Assembly (NCBI RefSeq): GCF_003315135.1
Contig: NZ_QNRK01000007.1
Location: forward strand, 1 to 64,000
Direction: 5' to 3'
DNA: 64,000 nucleotides
Source: Roseiarcus fermentans
GTDB lineage: Bacteria > Pseudomonadota > Alphaproteobacteria > Rhizobiales > Beijerinckiaceae
This document shows, piece by piece, positions 38,179 to 47,423 of the stretch. Below the pieces are notes generated by a model, which saw only the letters and a program-made list of their open reading frames with translations, was not told the DNA's origin and searched no databases. Position 1 is the stretch's first letter. Each line of letters opens with the position of its first letter. The translations under genes were made by a program, and so were the position numbers.

Positions 38179-38874
38179 TCAGGCGGATTTCGGGGTCTTG
38201 CCCGTGCCGGTCTTGCCGGTCTTGCCCGCGGCTTTCACGGCGGCGGCGGGCGCATAGGCATGCGGGCCGCACCAGCCGGGCAGGTAGTCGGCCTCGCCGA
38301 GCCTCGCGAGCGCCTGCGCCTCGGCGACGGAGGCCTCGAAGTCCGTCTTGATGGTCTTGGCCTTGATCCGCGCCCGCAGGTAATCGGCCCAGAGGAATTC
38401 GGCGAACGGCGCCGAGTCCTTGGCGAATCCGCCGCTGTTGCGCAATGCGCCAGCGAGCGAACGATAAGGGTCGTCCTCCATCCCGGCCACGGTCTTGGGC
38501 AGATCGGCGAAGGGACGCCTGACCCCCTTGGCGTCATAGGGGTGCGTCCAGCCCTGGAAGCTCATCATGTTCCAGAAGAGGTCGTCCGGCAGGCGTCCGA
38601 GATCGGCGACCAGAGTGACGAACACGCTCTCGACCCCCTCCTCGTGCAAGGCGAGGGCGAGATGATGGTGGTCGATGAGATAGCGCCGGCCCCCCGGTCC
38701 GATGACGGTCGGAACCATGTGCTGGCCGAGGAACTTCGCCAGATCGGTCGATGTGTTCGTCTTCCAGGCGTCGCGCTTGCGGCGCACCTCCTCCATCCCG
38801 ACCGTCATCTGCGTCGGCCGCAGGCTGAGGATCGGGGTGGGGTGCAGGACCGGATCTCGGGCGTTGACGGACAA
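38179..38874 (-). CDS. ParB/Srx-fold domain protein (ParB-like)
   Basis: A 231-residue cytosolic protein with a ParB/Srx-like N-terminal fold: [29 protein letters not shown], then [25 protein letters not shown]. The helical middle contains [21 protein letters not shown] and the tail is Lys/Gly/Thr-rich. The family is widespread in proteobacteria but uncharacterised; it is not the chromosome-partition ParB. A TTG at 38874 has a perfect AAGGAG six bases upstream and is the best start; the frame is open to 38982 without a good site. It is divergent from leuS. Confidence 0.82.
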   Translation of the reverse strand: MSVNARDPVLHPTPILSLRPTQMTVGMEEVRRKRDAWKTNTSTDLAKFLGQHMVPTVIGPGGRRYLIDHHHLALALHEEGVESVFVTLVADLGRLPDDLFWNMMSFQGWTHPYDAKGVRRPFADLPKTVAGMEDDPYRSLAGALRNSGGFAKDSAPFAEFLWADYLRARIKAKTIKTDFEASVAEAQALARLGEADYLPGWCGPHAYAPAAAVKAAGKTGKTGTGKTPKSA

Positions 38875-39060
38875 GGTCGACTCCTTCGTGCGCAACGTCG
38901 CAGACCTGTCATGTTTGCGCGGCGCAGTCGAGCGGTTTCGCCTTCCGCCGCCGATCGGGAGGGCCCGCGGCGCCTGCGTCAATTGACCCTCCTGTCAAAT
39001 CATGATTTGTCCGCCGCGAATTCCAGACCCGCGGCCTTCTTCATGCGAGACCACCCGGCG

Positions 39061-41706
39061 ATGCGCCCTGAACGCTACAACATGCGCGAAGCGGAAGCGA
39101 AATGGCGCAAGGCCTGGTCCGAGGCGGGCGTCTTCAGGACGCTGAACGCCGATCCGCGGCCGAAGTACTACGTCCTGGAAATGTTCCCTTATCCGTCCGG
39201 CCGCATCCATATGGGGCACGTGCGCAATTACGCGATGGGGGACGTGGTGGCGCGGTTCCGACGCGCCCGCGGCTTCAACGTCCTGCATCCGATGGGCTGG
39301 GACGCCTTCGGCATGCCGGCGGAAAACGCCGCCATGAAGAACAACACCCATCCGGCGGCCTGGACCTACGCCAACATCGATTCGATGCGGGCGCAATTGC
39401 AGTCGATGGGCCTGTCGCTCGACTGGTCGCGCGAGATCGCCACCTGCGATCCGAGCTACTACCGCCACCAGCAGAAGCTGTTCCTCGACTTCCTCGCGGC
39501 GGGGCTCGTCGCGCGCAAGAAGTCGAAGGTCAACTGGGACCCGGTCGACCACACCGTGCTCGCCAACGAGCAGGTGATTGACGGACGCGGCTGGCGCTCG
39601 GGCGCGGTGGTCGAGCAGCGCGAACTGACGCAGTGGTTCCTCAGGATCACCGATTTTTCCGAGGACCTGCTGTCCAGCCTCGACCGGCTCGAGCGCTGGC
39701 CGGAAAAGGTGCGCCTGATGCAGCGCAACTGGATCGGCCGCTCCGAGGGGCTGATGGTCCGGTTCGTCATCGATCCGGCGTCGGTCGGCGCGCTCGAGGG
39801 CGAGCCGGGAACGAACGAGCTCGAGATCTACACCACCCGCCCCGACACCCTGTTCGGGGCGAAGTTCATGGCGATCGCCCCAGATCACCCGCTGGCGGCC
39901 GCAGCCGCGCGCCACGATCCGAAGCTTCAGGCCTTCATCGAGGAGTGCCGAAGAGTCGGAACCTCGGTCGCGGCGATCGAGACCGCGGAGAAGAAGGGTT
40001 ACGACATCGGCCTGAGGGTCTTCCATCCCTTCGATCCCGAGTGGCGCTTGCCCGTCTATGTCGCCAACTTCATCCTGATGGACTACGGCACCGGCGCCAT
40101 CTTCGGCTGCCCGGCGCACGACCAGCGCGACCTCGACTTCGTCAACGTCTACGGTCTCGGCGCGACGCCGGTCGTCTGTCCGCCGGACGTCGATCCGGCG
40201 ACCTTCACCGTCAACACGGTCGCCTACGACGGCGACGGCGTGATGATCAACTCGCGCTTCCTCGACGGCATGACGATCGAGGCGGCCAAGGAGGAGGTCG
40301 CGCGCCGGCTCGAGGCGGTCACGATCGGCAACGCGCCGCAGGCCCGGCGCCAGGTGAACTTCAAACTGCGCGACTGGGGAATCTCGCGCCAGCGCTATTG
40401 GGGTTGCCCGATCCCGGTGATCCATTGCGAGGACTGCGGCGTCGTGCCCGTTCCCGAGACGGACCTGCCGGTGCGGCTGCCAGAGGACGTGACCTTCGAT
40501 CAGCCCGGCAACCCGCTCGACCGCCATCCGACCTGGAAGCACGTCGCCTGTCCGCGCTGCGGCAAACCGGCGCGGCGCGAGACCGACACGATGGACACCT
40601 TCGTCGACTCGTCCTGGTATTTCGTCCGCTTCACCGATCCGACCAACGAGACCGCTCCGACCGACCCGGCGGTGGCGAACCACTGGCTGCCGGTCGATCA
40701 GTACATCGGCGGCATCGAACACGCGATCCTGCATCTGCTCTACTCGCGCTTCTTCACCCGCGCGATGCGCAAGTGCGGTCACGTCGGGATCGACGAGCCG
40801 TTCGCCGGTCTCTTCACTCAGGGGATGGTGGTGCACGAGACCTACCGCGACGGCTGCGGGCAGTGGGTGGCGCCGAATGAGGTCCAGATCGACGCTGAGG
40901 GCGGCGCGCGGCGCGCGATCATGATCGACACCGGCGAGCCGGTCGAGATCGGCCCGGTCGAGAAGATGTCGAAGTCGAAGCACAACACCGTCGACCCGGA
41001 CGAGATCATCGAGACCTACGGCGCGGACACCGCGCGCTGGTTCATGCTGTCCGATTCGCCCCCCGAGCGCGACGTGATCTGGACCGAGGCCGGCGTTCAG
41101 GGCGCCTACAAGCAGACGCAGCGGCTGTGGCGGCTCGTGTGCGAGATCGAGCGCGTCGTCGGGCCCGAGCGCCCGGCCCGTCCGCAGGCGTTCGGCGAGG
41201 AGGCGAAGCGCATCCGGCAGGTCGCCCACGCGGCGCTGGCCCGGATCGAGGACGAAATCGAGAAGCTGCGCTTCAACGTCTGCATCGCCCAGATCTACGA
41301 ATTCGCCAATGCGCTGTCCTCCGCCGTCGGCGCGATCGACGCCGCGCCGGTCGCCGACGATCTGGCTTATGCCTTCGCCGAAGCCGGCGACATTCTGGTC
41401 CATTGTTTTGCGCCGATGATGCCGCACCTGGCCGAGGAGTGCTGGGAGGTTCTCGGCCATGACGGCTTCGTGTCCGGCTCGCCGTGGCCCGAAGCCGATC
41501 GCGGGCTGATCGTCTCCGACAGCGTGACCTATGTCGTCCAGGTCAACGGCAAGAAGCGCGGCGAACTGACGCTTCCGCGCGAGGCCGGCAATCCGGCGAT
41601 CGAAAGTTCCGCCCTCGCTCTCGACGCGGTCGCCCGCGCGATGGATAACAAGCCCGTCCGCAAGGTGATTATCGTTCCGAACAGGATCGTCAATGTCGTG
41701 GTCTAG
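39061..41706 (+). CDS. leuS: Leucyl-tRNA synthetase
   Basis: Charges tRNA-Leu with leucine; 881 residues. Class I signatures are the HIGH variant HMGH in [14 protein letters not shown] and KMSKS in [14 protein letters not shown]. The CP1 editing domain is present, with [21 protein letters not shown] and [17 protein letters not shown]. Zinc-ribbon cysteines lie in [11 protein letters not shown] and ACPRCGKPA. The C-terminal tRNA-binding domain contains [17 protein letters not shown] start at ATG 39061 ([12 protein letters not shown]); an ATG 18 bases earlier is also possible, and neither has a clear Shine-Dalgarno. It overlaps lptE by 14 bases. Confidence 0.98.
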   Translation: MRPERYNMREAEAKWRKAWSEAGVFRTLNADPRPKYYVLEMFPYPSGRIHMGHVRNYAMGDVVARFRRARGFNVLHPMGWDAFGMPAENAAMKNNTHPAAWTYANIDSMRAQLQSMGLSLDWSREIATCDPSYYRHQQKLFLDFLAAGLVARKKSKVNWDPVDHTVLANEQVIDGRGWRSGAVVEQRELTQWFLRITDFSEDLLSSLDRLERWPEKVRLMQRNWIGRSEGLMVRFVIDPASVGALEGEPGTNELEIYTTRPDTLFGAKFMAIAPDHPLAAAAARHDPKLQAFIEECRRVGTSVAAIETAEKKGYDIGLRVFHPFDPEWRLPVYVANFILMDYGTGAIFGCPAHDQRDLDFVNVYGLGATPVVCPPDVDPATFTVNTVAYDGDGVMINSRFLDGMTIEAAKEEVARRLEAVTIGNAPQARRQVNFKLRDWGISRQRYWGCPIPVIHCEDCGVVPVPETDLPVRLPEDVTFDQPGNPLDRHPTWKHVACPRCGKPARRETDTMDTFVDSSWYFVRFTDPTNETAPTDPAVANHWLPVDQYIGGIEHAILHLLYSRFFTRAMRKCGHVGIDEPFAGLFTQGMVVHETYRDGCGQWVAPNEVQIDAEGGARRAIMIDTGEPVEIGPVEKMSKSKHNTVDPDEIIETYGADTARWFMLSDSPPERDVIWTEAGVQGAYKQTQRLWRLVCEIERVVGPERPARPQAFGEEAKRIRQVAHAALARIEDEIEKLRFNVCIAQIYEFANALSSAVGAIDAAPVADDLAYAFAEAGDILVHCFAPMMPHLAEECWEVLGHDGFVSGSPWPEADRGLIVSDSVTYVVQVNGKKRGELTLPREAGNPAIESSALALDAVARAMDNKPVRKVIIVPNRIVNVVV

Positions 41707-42208
41707 GGTTGCGTCGTCGCTCGCCGCGCTCGCGCTCGCGTCGGGGCTGGCCGGCTGTTTCCAGCCGCTCTACGGCGAATCGGCGCATCCCGGGCTGGTC
41801 GAGGACCTGCGCGCGATCGAGGTCGCGCCGATTCCCGCCCGCATCGGCCATTATCTCGGCGAGGACCTGATCGCCGACCTCAACGGCACGGGCCAGACGG
41901 CGGCGACGCCGAAATATCGCCTGACGGTGGCCGTTTCCACCGGCACGCAAACGCCGACGGTCAATTCCGAGATCAATGTCGCCACATCCGCCACGATGAC
42001 GGGGGACGCGACCTATTCGCTGACCAAGGTCGACGGCGGCGCGGAGGTGGTGAAGGGCGCGGCCAGCGCCGCGGCGGCCTACGACCGCACGACTCAGCGT
42101 TACGCCGACCTGCGCGCGGCGCGCGACGCGGAGATCCGCCTCGCCCGCGCGCTGTCGCAGGAGATCTCGCTGCGCCTCGCCTCCGCCCTCGCCGCCAAGA
42201 CGCCGTAG
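41693..42208 (+). CDS. lptE: LPS-assembly lipoprotein LptE
   Basis: Outer-membrane lipoprotein that plugs the LptD barrel and helps place lipopolysaccharide in the outer leaflet. It has 171 residues, with a lipoprotein signal ending LASGLAGC (acylated Cys near residue 22) and the conserved CFQPLYG start of the mature part. Weakly conserved beta-strand segments follow, for example YRLTVAVST and [17 protein letters not shown]. It starts inside the end of leuS, the usual alphaproteobacterial arrangement. The holA gene that normally follows is missing; a transporter operon begins 42 bases later. Confidence 0.88.
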   Translation: MSWSRVASSLAALALASGLAGCFQPLYGESAHPGLVEDLRAIEVAPIPARIGHYLGEDLIADLNGTGQTAATPKYRLTVAVSTGTQTPTVNSEINVATSATMTGDATYSLTKVDGGAEVVKGAASAAAAYDRTTQRYADLRAARDAEIRLARALSQEISLRLASALAAKTP

Positions 42209-42250
42209 CGCCTTGCGCCGGCTTCGCGTTCCGCACTAGCCTCGCGACCG

Positions 42251-43198
42251 ATGGCGCTTTTTCTCCTGCAGCGGTTGGCGGTGCTCGCGGCGACTCTGGT
42301 CGTCGCGTCGCTGGTGGTGTTCGCCGTGATGGAAATCCTGCCGGGCGACGCGGCCGAGACGATGCTCGGGCCGACCGCGACGCCGGAGGCGGTCGCGGCG
42401 CTGTCGCACAAGCTCGGCCTCGACCTCCCGCTGTCGGTCCGCTACGCGCGGTGGATCGCCGGACTGGCGCGCGGCGATCTCGGCGTCTCGGCCGCCTACG
42501 GCTCGGCGATCGCGCCCCTGATCGGGGCGAGCCTGCTCGTCAGTCTTCCGCTCGCCGCCATGGCGATGGCGCTGGCGGCGGCGATCGCGCTCGCCGCCGG
42601 AGTCTACGCCGCCGACCGGCGCGGGCGCGCGGGCGACGCGGCGGTCATGGGCCTGACCCAGATCGGCCTCGCGGTGCCGAATTTCTGGCTCGCGATCCTG
42701 ATGGTGATCGTGTTCGCGGTCACGCTGCGCCTGGTTCCCGCCGGCGGCTTCCCCGGCTGGGGCGATCCCGCCCGGGCGGTCGCCGCCCTGATCCTGCCGG
42801 CGATCGCGCTCGGCGTGGCGCAGGCGGCGATTCTCACCCGCGTCACGCGGTCGGCGCTGCTCGAGGCCCTGAACGAGGACTACATGCGCACCGCGCGCGC
42901 CAAGGGCTTGTCCCGCCGCGCTGCGCTCTGGCGCCACGCCCTCCCGAACGCGCTCGTTCCGGTGCTGACGATCATGGGCCTGCAGTTCGCCAACCTGATC
43001 GCCGGCGCGATCGTGGTCGAGAACGTGTTCGTCCTGCCGGGCCTCGGCCGCCTGATGCTGCAGTCGATCTCGAACCGCGACACGCTGGTGGTGGAGGACG
43101 GCGTGATGCTGATCGCGGTTCTGGTGATCGGGCTCAACTTCCTCGTCGACGTCGCCTGCGCGGCGATCGACCCGCGGCTGAGGCAGCGCGCCGCATGA
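42251..43198 (+). CDS. ABC transporter permease, DppB/OppB type
   Basis: A 315-residue inner-membrane permease of the dipeptide/oligopeptide/nickel family. It has six membrane helices with the N-terminal LLQRLAVLAATLVVASLVVFAVMEILPGD, the family block KLGLDLPLSVRYARWIAGLARGDLG, and the EAA-type loop RTARAKGLSRRAALWRHALPNALVPVL that docks on the ATPase. It is the first of four genes joined by four-base overlaps (ATGA, GTGA, GTGA). The operon has no periplasmic binding protein gene in this window, so the substrate is undetermined. Confidence 0.93.
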   Translation: MALFLLQRLAVLAATLVVASLVVFAVMEILPGDAAETMLGPTATPEAVAALSHKLGLDLPLSVRYARWIAGLARGDLGVSAAYGSAIAPLIGASLLVSLPLAAMAMALAAAIALAAGVYAADRRGRAGDAAVMGLTQIGLAVPNFWLAILMVIVFAVTLRLVPAGGFPGWGDPARAVAALILPAIALGVAQAAILTRVTRSALLEALNEDYMRTARAKGLSRRAALWRHALPNALVPVLTIMGLQFANLIAGAIVVENVFVLPGLGRLMLQSISNRDTLVVEDGVMLIAVLVIGLNFLVDVACAAIDPRLRQRAA

Positions 43199-44025
43199 GG
43201 GTCCTGTTGCGCGGGAACTTCAGTCTGTGGCTCGGGGCGGTCCTGACCGGCGCCCTGCTGCTGATGGCGGCGGTTTCCCTCGTCTGGACGCCGTACCCGC
43301 CCGCGGCGATCGACATTCCCCACAAGCTCGCGCCGCCGTCGCTCGCGCACTGGTTCGGCGCCGACGCCCTCGGCCGCGACGTGGCCTCGCAGATTCTCGC
43401 CGGGTCGCGCGTCTCGATCCTGGTCGGGGTCGTGGCGGTCGGGATCGGGCTCCTGTTCGGCGTCGCGCTCGGGCTGTTCGCCGCGTTCCGGAAGGGCGTC
43501 GCCGAGGACGCGATCATGAAGGCCTGCGACTTCGTGTTCGCCTTTCCGGCGCTCTTGTCGGCGATCATGCTGACCTCGGCCTTCGGCCCCGGCGTGGTCA
43601 ACGCGATCGTCGCGATCGGCGTCGCCAACGTGCCGATCATCGCCAAACTCACCCGCGCCACCGCCAATTCGGCGCTCGCGCGCGAGTACGCGCTCGCCGC
43701 GCGCGCGTCGGGGCGCGGGCCTGTGGCGATCGCCTTCGACCACGTGCTGCCCAACATCGCGCCCGCCCTGATCGTCCAGGCGACGATCCAGTTCGCGATC
43801 GCGATCCTCGCCGAGGCGGCGCTCTCTTATCTCGGGCTCGGCGCGCAGCCGCCGCAGCCGTCGTGGGGCCGGATGCTGTCGGACGCGCAGACCGTGCTCT
43901 ACAACGCGCCGCGCCTGGCGATCTATCCGGGCGCGGCGATCGCGCTCAGCGTGCTCGGCCTCAACCTGCTCGGCGACGGCCTGCGCGACGCCCTCGACCC
44001 GAAGCTCAGGGCGCGCCGGTCGTGA
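43195..44025 (+). CDS. ABC transporter permease, DppC/OppC type
   Basis: A 276-residue partner permease. The N-terminal helix is followed by the conserved block PHKLAPPSLAHWFGADALGRDVASQILAGSRVSILVGV. The EAA loop is YALAARASGRGPVAIAFDHVLPNIAPALIVQ, and the end is SYLGLGAQPPQPSWGRML with GLNLLGDGLRDALDPKL. The ATG overlaps the stop of the previous gene (ATGA). It forms the heterodimeric membrane channel with the upstream permease. Confidence 0.93.
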   Translation: MRVLLRGNFSLWLGAVLTGALLLMAAVSLVWTPYPPAAIDIPHKLAPPSLAHWFGADALGRDVASQILAGSRVSILVGVVAVGIGLLFGVALGLFAAFRKGVAEDAIMKACDFVFAFPALLSAIMLTSAFGPGVVNAIVAIGVANVPIIAKLTRATANSALAREYALAARASGRGPVAIAFDHVLPNIAPALIVQATIQFAIAILAEAALSYLGLGAQPPQPSWGRMLSDAQTVLYNAPRLAIYPGAAIALSVLGLNLLGDGLRDALDPKLRARRS

Positions 44026-44999
44026 CGCTGCTCGCGGTCGAGGACCTGACTGTCGACCTGCCGGCGGCGGACCGCGCGGTCCGCCTCGTCGACGGCGCGA
44101 CCTTCCGCCTGCGCGCGGGCGAGAGCCTCGGCGTGGTCGGCGAATCGGGCTCCGGCAAGACGATGACCGCGCTGGCGCTGATGGGGCTTCAGCCGCCGCT
44201 GGCGCGGGTCGGCGGCTCGATCCGCTTCGAAGGCCGCGAGCTCGTCGGCCTCGACGAAGACGCGATGCGGCGGATCCGCGGCGATCGGATCGCGATGATC
44301 TTTCAGGAGCCGATGACGGCGCTGAACCCGCTCGTCCGGGTCGGCGCGCAGGTCGCCGAGCCGCTCGTCCTGCATCGCGGCATGAGCCGCAGGGCGGCGG
44401 GGGCGGAAGCGGCGCGGCTGCTCGCGCACGTCCGCCTCGCCGATCCGGAGCGGGCGGCGCGGGCCTATCCGTTCGAGCTCTCGGGCGGCGAGCGGCAGCG
44501 GGCGATGATCGCCATGGCGATCGGCTGCTCTCCGCGCCTCGTCATCGCCGACGAACCGACCACTGCGCTCGACGTCACCGTCCAGGCGCGCATTCTGGCG
44601 CTGCTCGACGGTCTGCGCGCCGAATCGGGGATGGCGCTGATCCTCGTCAGCCACGATCTCGCGGTGGTGGCCGGCCATTGCGACCGCGTCGCCGTCATGT
44701 ACGGCGGGCTGATCCTCGAGAGCGGGCCGACCGACGTCGTGCTGCGCCGCTCGCGCAACCCCTATACGCGGGCGCTGCTCGAGGCGCGGCCCGAACCCGG
44801 CGCGCCGCGCGGCGCGCGGCTGAAGACGATCCCCGGCTCGCCGCCCCACCACCGCGACGTCGGCCCCGGCTGCCCGTTCGCCGGCCGCTGCGCCCTGACC
44901 CTCGACGTCTGCCGCAGCGCGCGCCCGCCGGCGATCGCCTTCGCCGCCGGCCACGTGTCGCGCTGCTTCCGGGCGGCAGAACTCGAGGACGCGGCGTGA
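44022..44999 (+). CDS. ABC transporter ATP-binding protein, DppD/OppD type
   Basis: A 325-residue ATPase with Walker A GESGSGKT, Q-loop IFQEPMTALNPL, signature LSGGERQRAMIAMA, Walker B LVIADEPTTALD and H-loop VSHDLA. The C-terminal oligopeptide-transporter extension, GCPFAGRCALTLDVC, has the Cys residues typical of the family. The start is GTG, overlapping the previous stop as GTGA. It powers the permease pair encoded upstream. Confidence 0.94.
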   Translation: MTLLAVEDLTVDLPAADRAVRLVDGATFRLRAGESLGVVGESGSGKTMTALALMGLQPPLARVGGSIRFEGRELVGLDEDAMRRIRGDRIAMIFQEPMTALNPLVRVGAQVAEPLVLHRGMSRRAAGAEAARLLAHVRLADPERAARAYPFELSGGERQRAMIAMAIGCSPRLVIADEPTTALDVTVQARILALLDGLRAESGMALILVSHDLAVVAGHCDRVAVMYGGLILESGPTDVVLRRSRNPYTRALLEARPEPGAPRGARLKTIPGSPPHHRDVGPGCPFAGRCALTLDVCRSARPPAIAFAAGHVSRCFRAAELEDAA

Positions 45000-45961
45000 G
45001 CGCGGCCCCGCTGCTCGACGTCGCCGACGTCCACAAGGCCTACCGGCTGCCGCGGCCGCGGCCGTTCGCGGCGCACGGCTTCAAGCCCGCGCTGAGCGGC
45101 GTCAGCTTCGCGGTGATCGCCGGACGGTCGTTCGGCGTCGTCGGCGAATCGGGATCGGGCAAGTCGACGCTCGCCCGCATCGCGCTCGCCCTCGACCGGC
45201 CCGACGCGGGGGCGGTCCGGCTCGAGGGGCGGTCGCTGTTCGACCTCGGGCGCCGCGATCTGCGCGCCCAGCGGGCGCACATGCAGATGATCTTCCAGGA
45301 CCCCTTTGGCTCGCTCGATCCGCGCATGCGGGTGGAGCGGATCATCGCCGAGCCGCTGGCGGCGCAGGGGGGCGTGTCGCGGGCGGAGCGGCGCGCCCGC
45401 GTCGCCGCCCAGCTTCAGGCGGTGGGCCTGAGGCCCGGCGACGCCCAGAACTATCCGCACGAGTTTTCCGGCGGGCAGCGGCAGCGGATCGCCATCGCCC
45501 GCGCCCTGATCACCCGGCCGAAGCTGGTGATCGCCGACGAGCCGGTGTCGGCGCTCGACGTGTCGGTGCAGGCGCAGGCCTTGAACCTGATGACCGACCT
45601 GATGCGCGACGCGGGCGTCACCTTCCTGCTGATCAGCCACGACCTCGCCGTGGTCGCCCACATCTGCGAAACCACGGCGGTGATGTTCCGCGGAAAGATC
45701 GTCGAGGCCGGGCCGACGGCGGCGCTGTTTGCGTCGCCCGCGCACCCCTACACCCGCGAACTGGTCGACGCGACGCCGCGGCTCGACCGCGCGCCCAAAG
45801 CCGCCGCGCCGCTGTCCGCCCCGCCCGCGCCCGCGAGCGGCCGGGGCTGCCCCTACGCCCCGCGCTGCCCGCAGGCGCGGCCGCGCTGCGGCGAGGACGC
45901 CCCGGCGCTGACCGAGGCGGGCGAGGGGCGGCGCGTCGCCTGCTGGTTTCCGCTCGGCTGA
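44996..45961 (+). CDS. ABC transporter ATP-binding protein, DppF/OppF type
   Basis: The second ATPase, 321 residues. Walker A is GESGSGKST, the Q-loop is IFQDPFGSLDPRMRVERIIAEPL, the signature FSGGQRQRIAIARA, Walker B LVIADEPVSALD and the H-loop ISHDLA. The C-terminal extension carries GCPYAPRCPQARPRC cysteines. The GTG start overlaps the upstream stop (GTGA). It is the last gene of the transporter operon, followed by a gene-poor region holding two mobile elements. Confidence 0.94.
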   Translation: MSAAPLLDVADVHKAYRLPRPRPFAAHGFKPALSGVSFAVIAGRSFGVVGESGSGKSTLARIALALDRPDAGAVRLEGRSLFDLGRRDLRAQRAHMQMIFQDPFGSLDPRMRVERIIAEPLAAQGGVSRAERRARVAAQLQAVGLRPGDAQNYPHEFSGGQRQRIAIARALITRPKLVIADEPVSALDVSVQAQALNLMTDLMRDAGVTFLLISHDLAVVAHICETTAVMFRGKIVEAGPTAALFASPAHPYTRELVDATPRLDRAPKAAAPLSAPPAPASGRGCPYAPRCPQARPRCGEDAPALTEAGEGRRVACWFPLG

Positions 45962-46025
45962 ACGGGCTGCGTCCGAGCCGGTTTTCAGCCTTTTCAGGGG
46001 TTTGCGACGGAATTTCCGGGCGACT

Positions 46026-46227
46026 GTCACTCCCGGGGCGAGCGAAACGATCCCTTGCCCGTCATCGCGAGGAGCGAAGCGACGCGGCGATCCAGGGGGG
46101 GCACGGCGAATATGGCGACCTGACGCGCACCGCCGCTCCTCAGCGTCCGTGGATGCGGCTCTGGATCGCCACGTCGCCCTTCGGGCTCCTCGCGATGACG
46201 GGCAACGGCGCCCTCGTAGGGAGAGAC
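46026..46227. mobile_element. Non-autonomous palindromic transposable element, copy D (202 bp, diverged)
   Basis: The outer ends are GTCACTCCC (46026-46034) and GGGAGAGAC (46219-46227). The inner arms are CGTCATCGCGAGGAGCGAAG with GCGGCGATCCAGGG, and CTGGATCGCCACGTCGCCC with GGCTCCTCGCGATGACG. The flanking octamers GGGCGACT and CGGCGACG share six central bases, consistent with an eroded 8-bp target duplication. It is more diverged than copies A and C. Nothing else is recognised between 45962 and 46423. Confidence 0.75.
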
Positions 46228-46423
46228 CGGCGACGACTTCCGGTTCCGCGCTCTCCCGGCCTCTTTCCTTGCGGAAGACGGTCGCCGAGGCGCTTGGTCG
46301 GTCCGCAGCGCTCGCGTCCCGGGTCCGCTCTTCGCGACCCTGGACCGCCAGGGGGAGGAGACCGGCACATCGGCTCCGGAAACGAGAGTTTTCAGGACCT
46401 TGCGGCCCGTTTTGGTTCCGCAC

Positions 46424-46628
46424 GTAACTCCCAAGCCGGCAGCGAACAGCGCCGTCATCGCGAGCGAAGCGAAGCGATCCAGGGCCGCTGGGCTGCTGTT
46501 GCGCCCTCTGATCGTCCCGCCGCCCTTCGTTGCGAGCAGAAGACGGAGCGATTTTTTCCGCAGGAGGCAAGCGGCGGCATGGGTTGCTTCGTCGCTTCGC
46601 TCCTCGCAATGACGGGGTTGGCAGTTAC
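46424..46628. mobile_element. Non-autonomous palindromic transposable element, copy C (205 bp)
   Basis: The ends are GTAACTCCCAA (46424-46434) and TTGGCAGTTAC (46618-46628). It is flanked by a perfect 8-bp direct repeat TTCCGCAC at 46416-46423 and 46629-46636, proving insertion. It has the same length as copy A and is very close to it in sequence throughout. It contains no gene. Its right end supplies the TAA that closes the neighbouring minus-strand reading frame. Confidence 0.92.
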
Positions 46629-46879
46629 TTCCGCACGCGCCGCCGCTCGAAGCCGTGACGGCGGTCGAACTCGCGCGCGATCCCGGCCACGGGGCCGATC
46701 GCCGCGAGGGTCTCCCCCGCCATCGCGCCGAAGCCGACCGGGAGCGTTTCGCCGAGCCGGCGCGTGGGCGCCGGGATGAACCAGCGGTCGCCCCGGCGCC
46801 CGGCCTTTTCGGGGCGTGGGCGCGGCGGAGGGCGCCCGTGGGAGAGCGACGGAGTTCGGACAAGGGCGGCCTCGTTGCT
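46625..46879 (-). pseudogene. Possible gene remnant truncated by mobile copy C
   Basis: A minus-strand frame with strong G/C third positions encodes GDRWFIPAPTRRLGETLPVG, FGAMAGETLAAIGPVAGIA and REFDRRHGFERRRVRK. Its TAA stop is formed by the terminal bases of the inserted element (GTAAC), so the original C-terminus was probably cut off. No convincing start codon lies between it and the LexA-type box 10 bases upstream. I do not recognise the family; it may also be chance coding potential. Confidence 0.3.
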
Positions 46880-46888
46880 GCCTTGTAA

Positions 46889-46903
46889 GAACAAATATAG
46901 AAC
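46889..46903. promoter_or_regulatory. LexA (SOS) box
   Basis: GAAC-AAATATA-GAAC, a perfect match to the alphaproteobacterial LexA operator GAAC-N7-GAAC (GTTC-N7-GTTC on the minus strand), in an AT-rich pocket. The only nearby frames are the possible truncated gene to the left and the VapBC genes, which read toward it from the right. Its original target may therefore be lost. Confidence 0.65.
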
Positions 46904-47030
46904 AAACCAGCGAGGCCGGCAAGGACTTGTCGAACGCGAGCTCTTCAGATCGACCGGGCGAGCGTCACCGAGAAGCCCCCGAAAACGGTGGGCGTCGCGC
47001 CGACGATCGTCCGGGGTGAAGCCGACGCCT

Positions 47031-47423
47031 TCACAAGACTTCCACGCGGGCTCGGAGACCCGGAGCGGCGGCGAGGCGGCGGTCGCGGGTGACGAGGGGC
47101 GCGTCGAGCGCCTCGGCGAGCGCGACATAGGCGGCGTCATAAGCGGTCAGATTGGCGCGTAACGCCCAAACGCGGGGAAGGAGCGCGTCATGCGGCCAGC
47201 GTGCGAGACGCAGCGCGCCGAGGTCGTCCAGCGCTTCGCGACCGCGGCCTGCCGGCATCTGTCCTCCACGGACGTAGCGACGCAGGACCTGCGCGATCTC
47301 GAGATCGACGAGATGGGGAGCGTGCAGGGCTTCTCCGGCGGAGAACAGTCGCTCCTCGACCGCCGACGCGGCCGGCGTGCGCAGGAGGAACTCCAGGAGC
47401 GCGGACGCGTCGACGACGATCAC
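47031..47423 (-). CDS. vapC: VapC-family PIN-domain toxin (intact)
   Basis: A 130-residue PIN ribonuclease. The acidic catalytic residues are Asp5 in MIVVDASALLEFLL, a Glu in LVDLEIAQVL, Asp in LTAYDAAYVALAE and Asp in LVTRDRRLA. VapC toxins cleave specific RNAs (often initiator tRNA or rRNA) when released from their antitoxin. The ATG overlaps the antitoxin stop as ATGA, so the two are translationally coupled. Unlike the other two toxin genes in this window, this one is complete. Confidence 0.92.
   Translation of the reverse strand: MIVVDASALLEFLLRTPAASAVEERLFSAGEALHAPHLVDLEIAQVLRRYVRGGQMPAGRGREALDDLGALRLARWPHDALLPRVWALRANLTAYDAAYVALAEALDAPLVTRDRRLAAAPGLRARVEVL

Noticed and set aside
38179..38874. 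Chromosome-partition ParB with an origin nearby
   Set aside because: The protein has a ParB/Srx-like fold but lacks the ParB helix-turn-helix and box II arrangement; there is no parA and no parS palindromes were seen.
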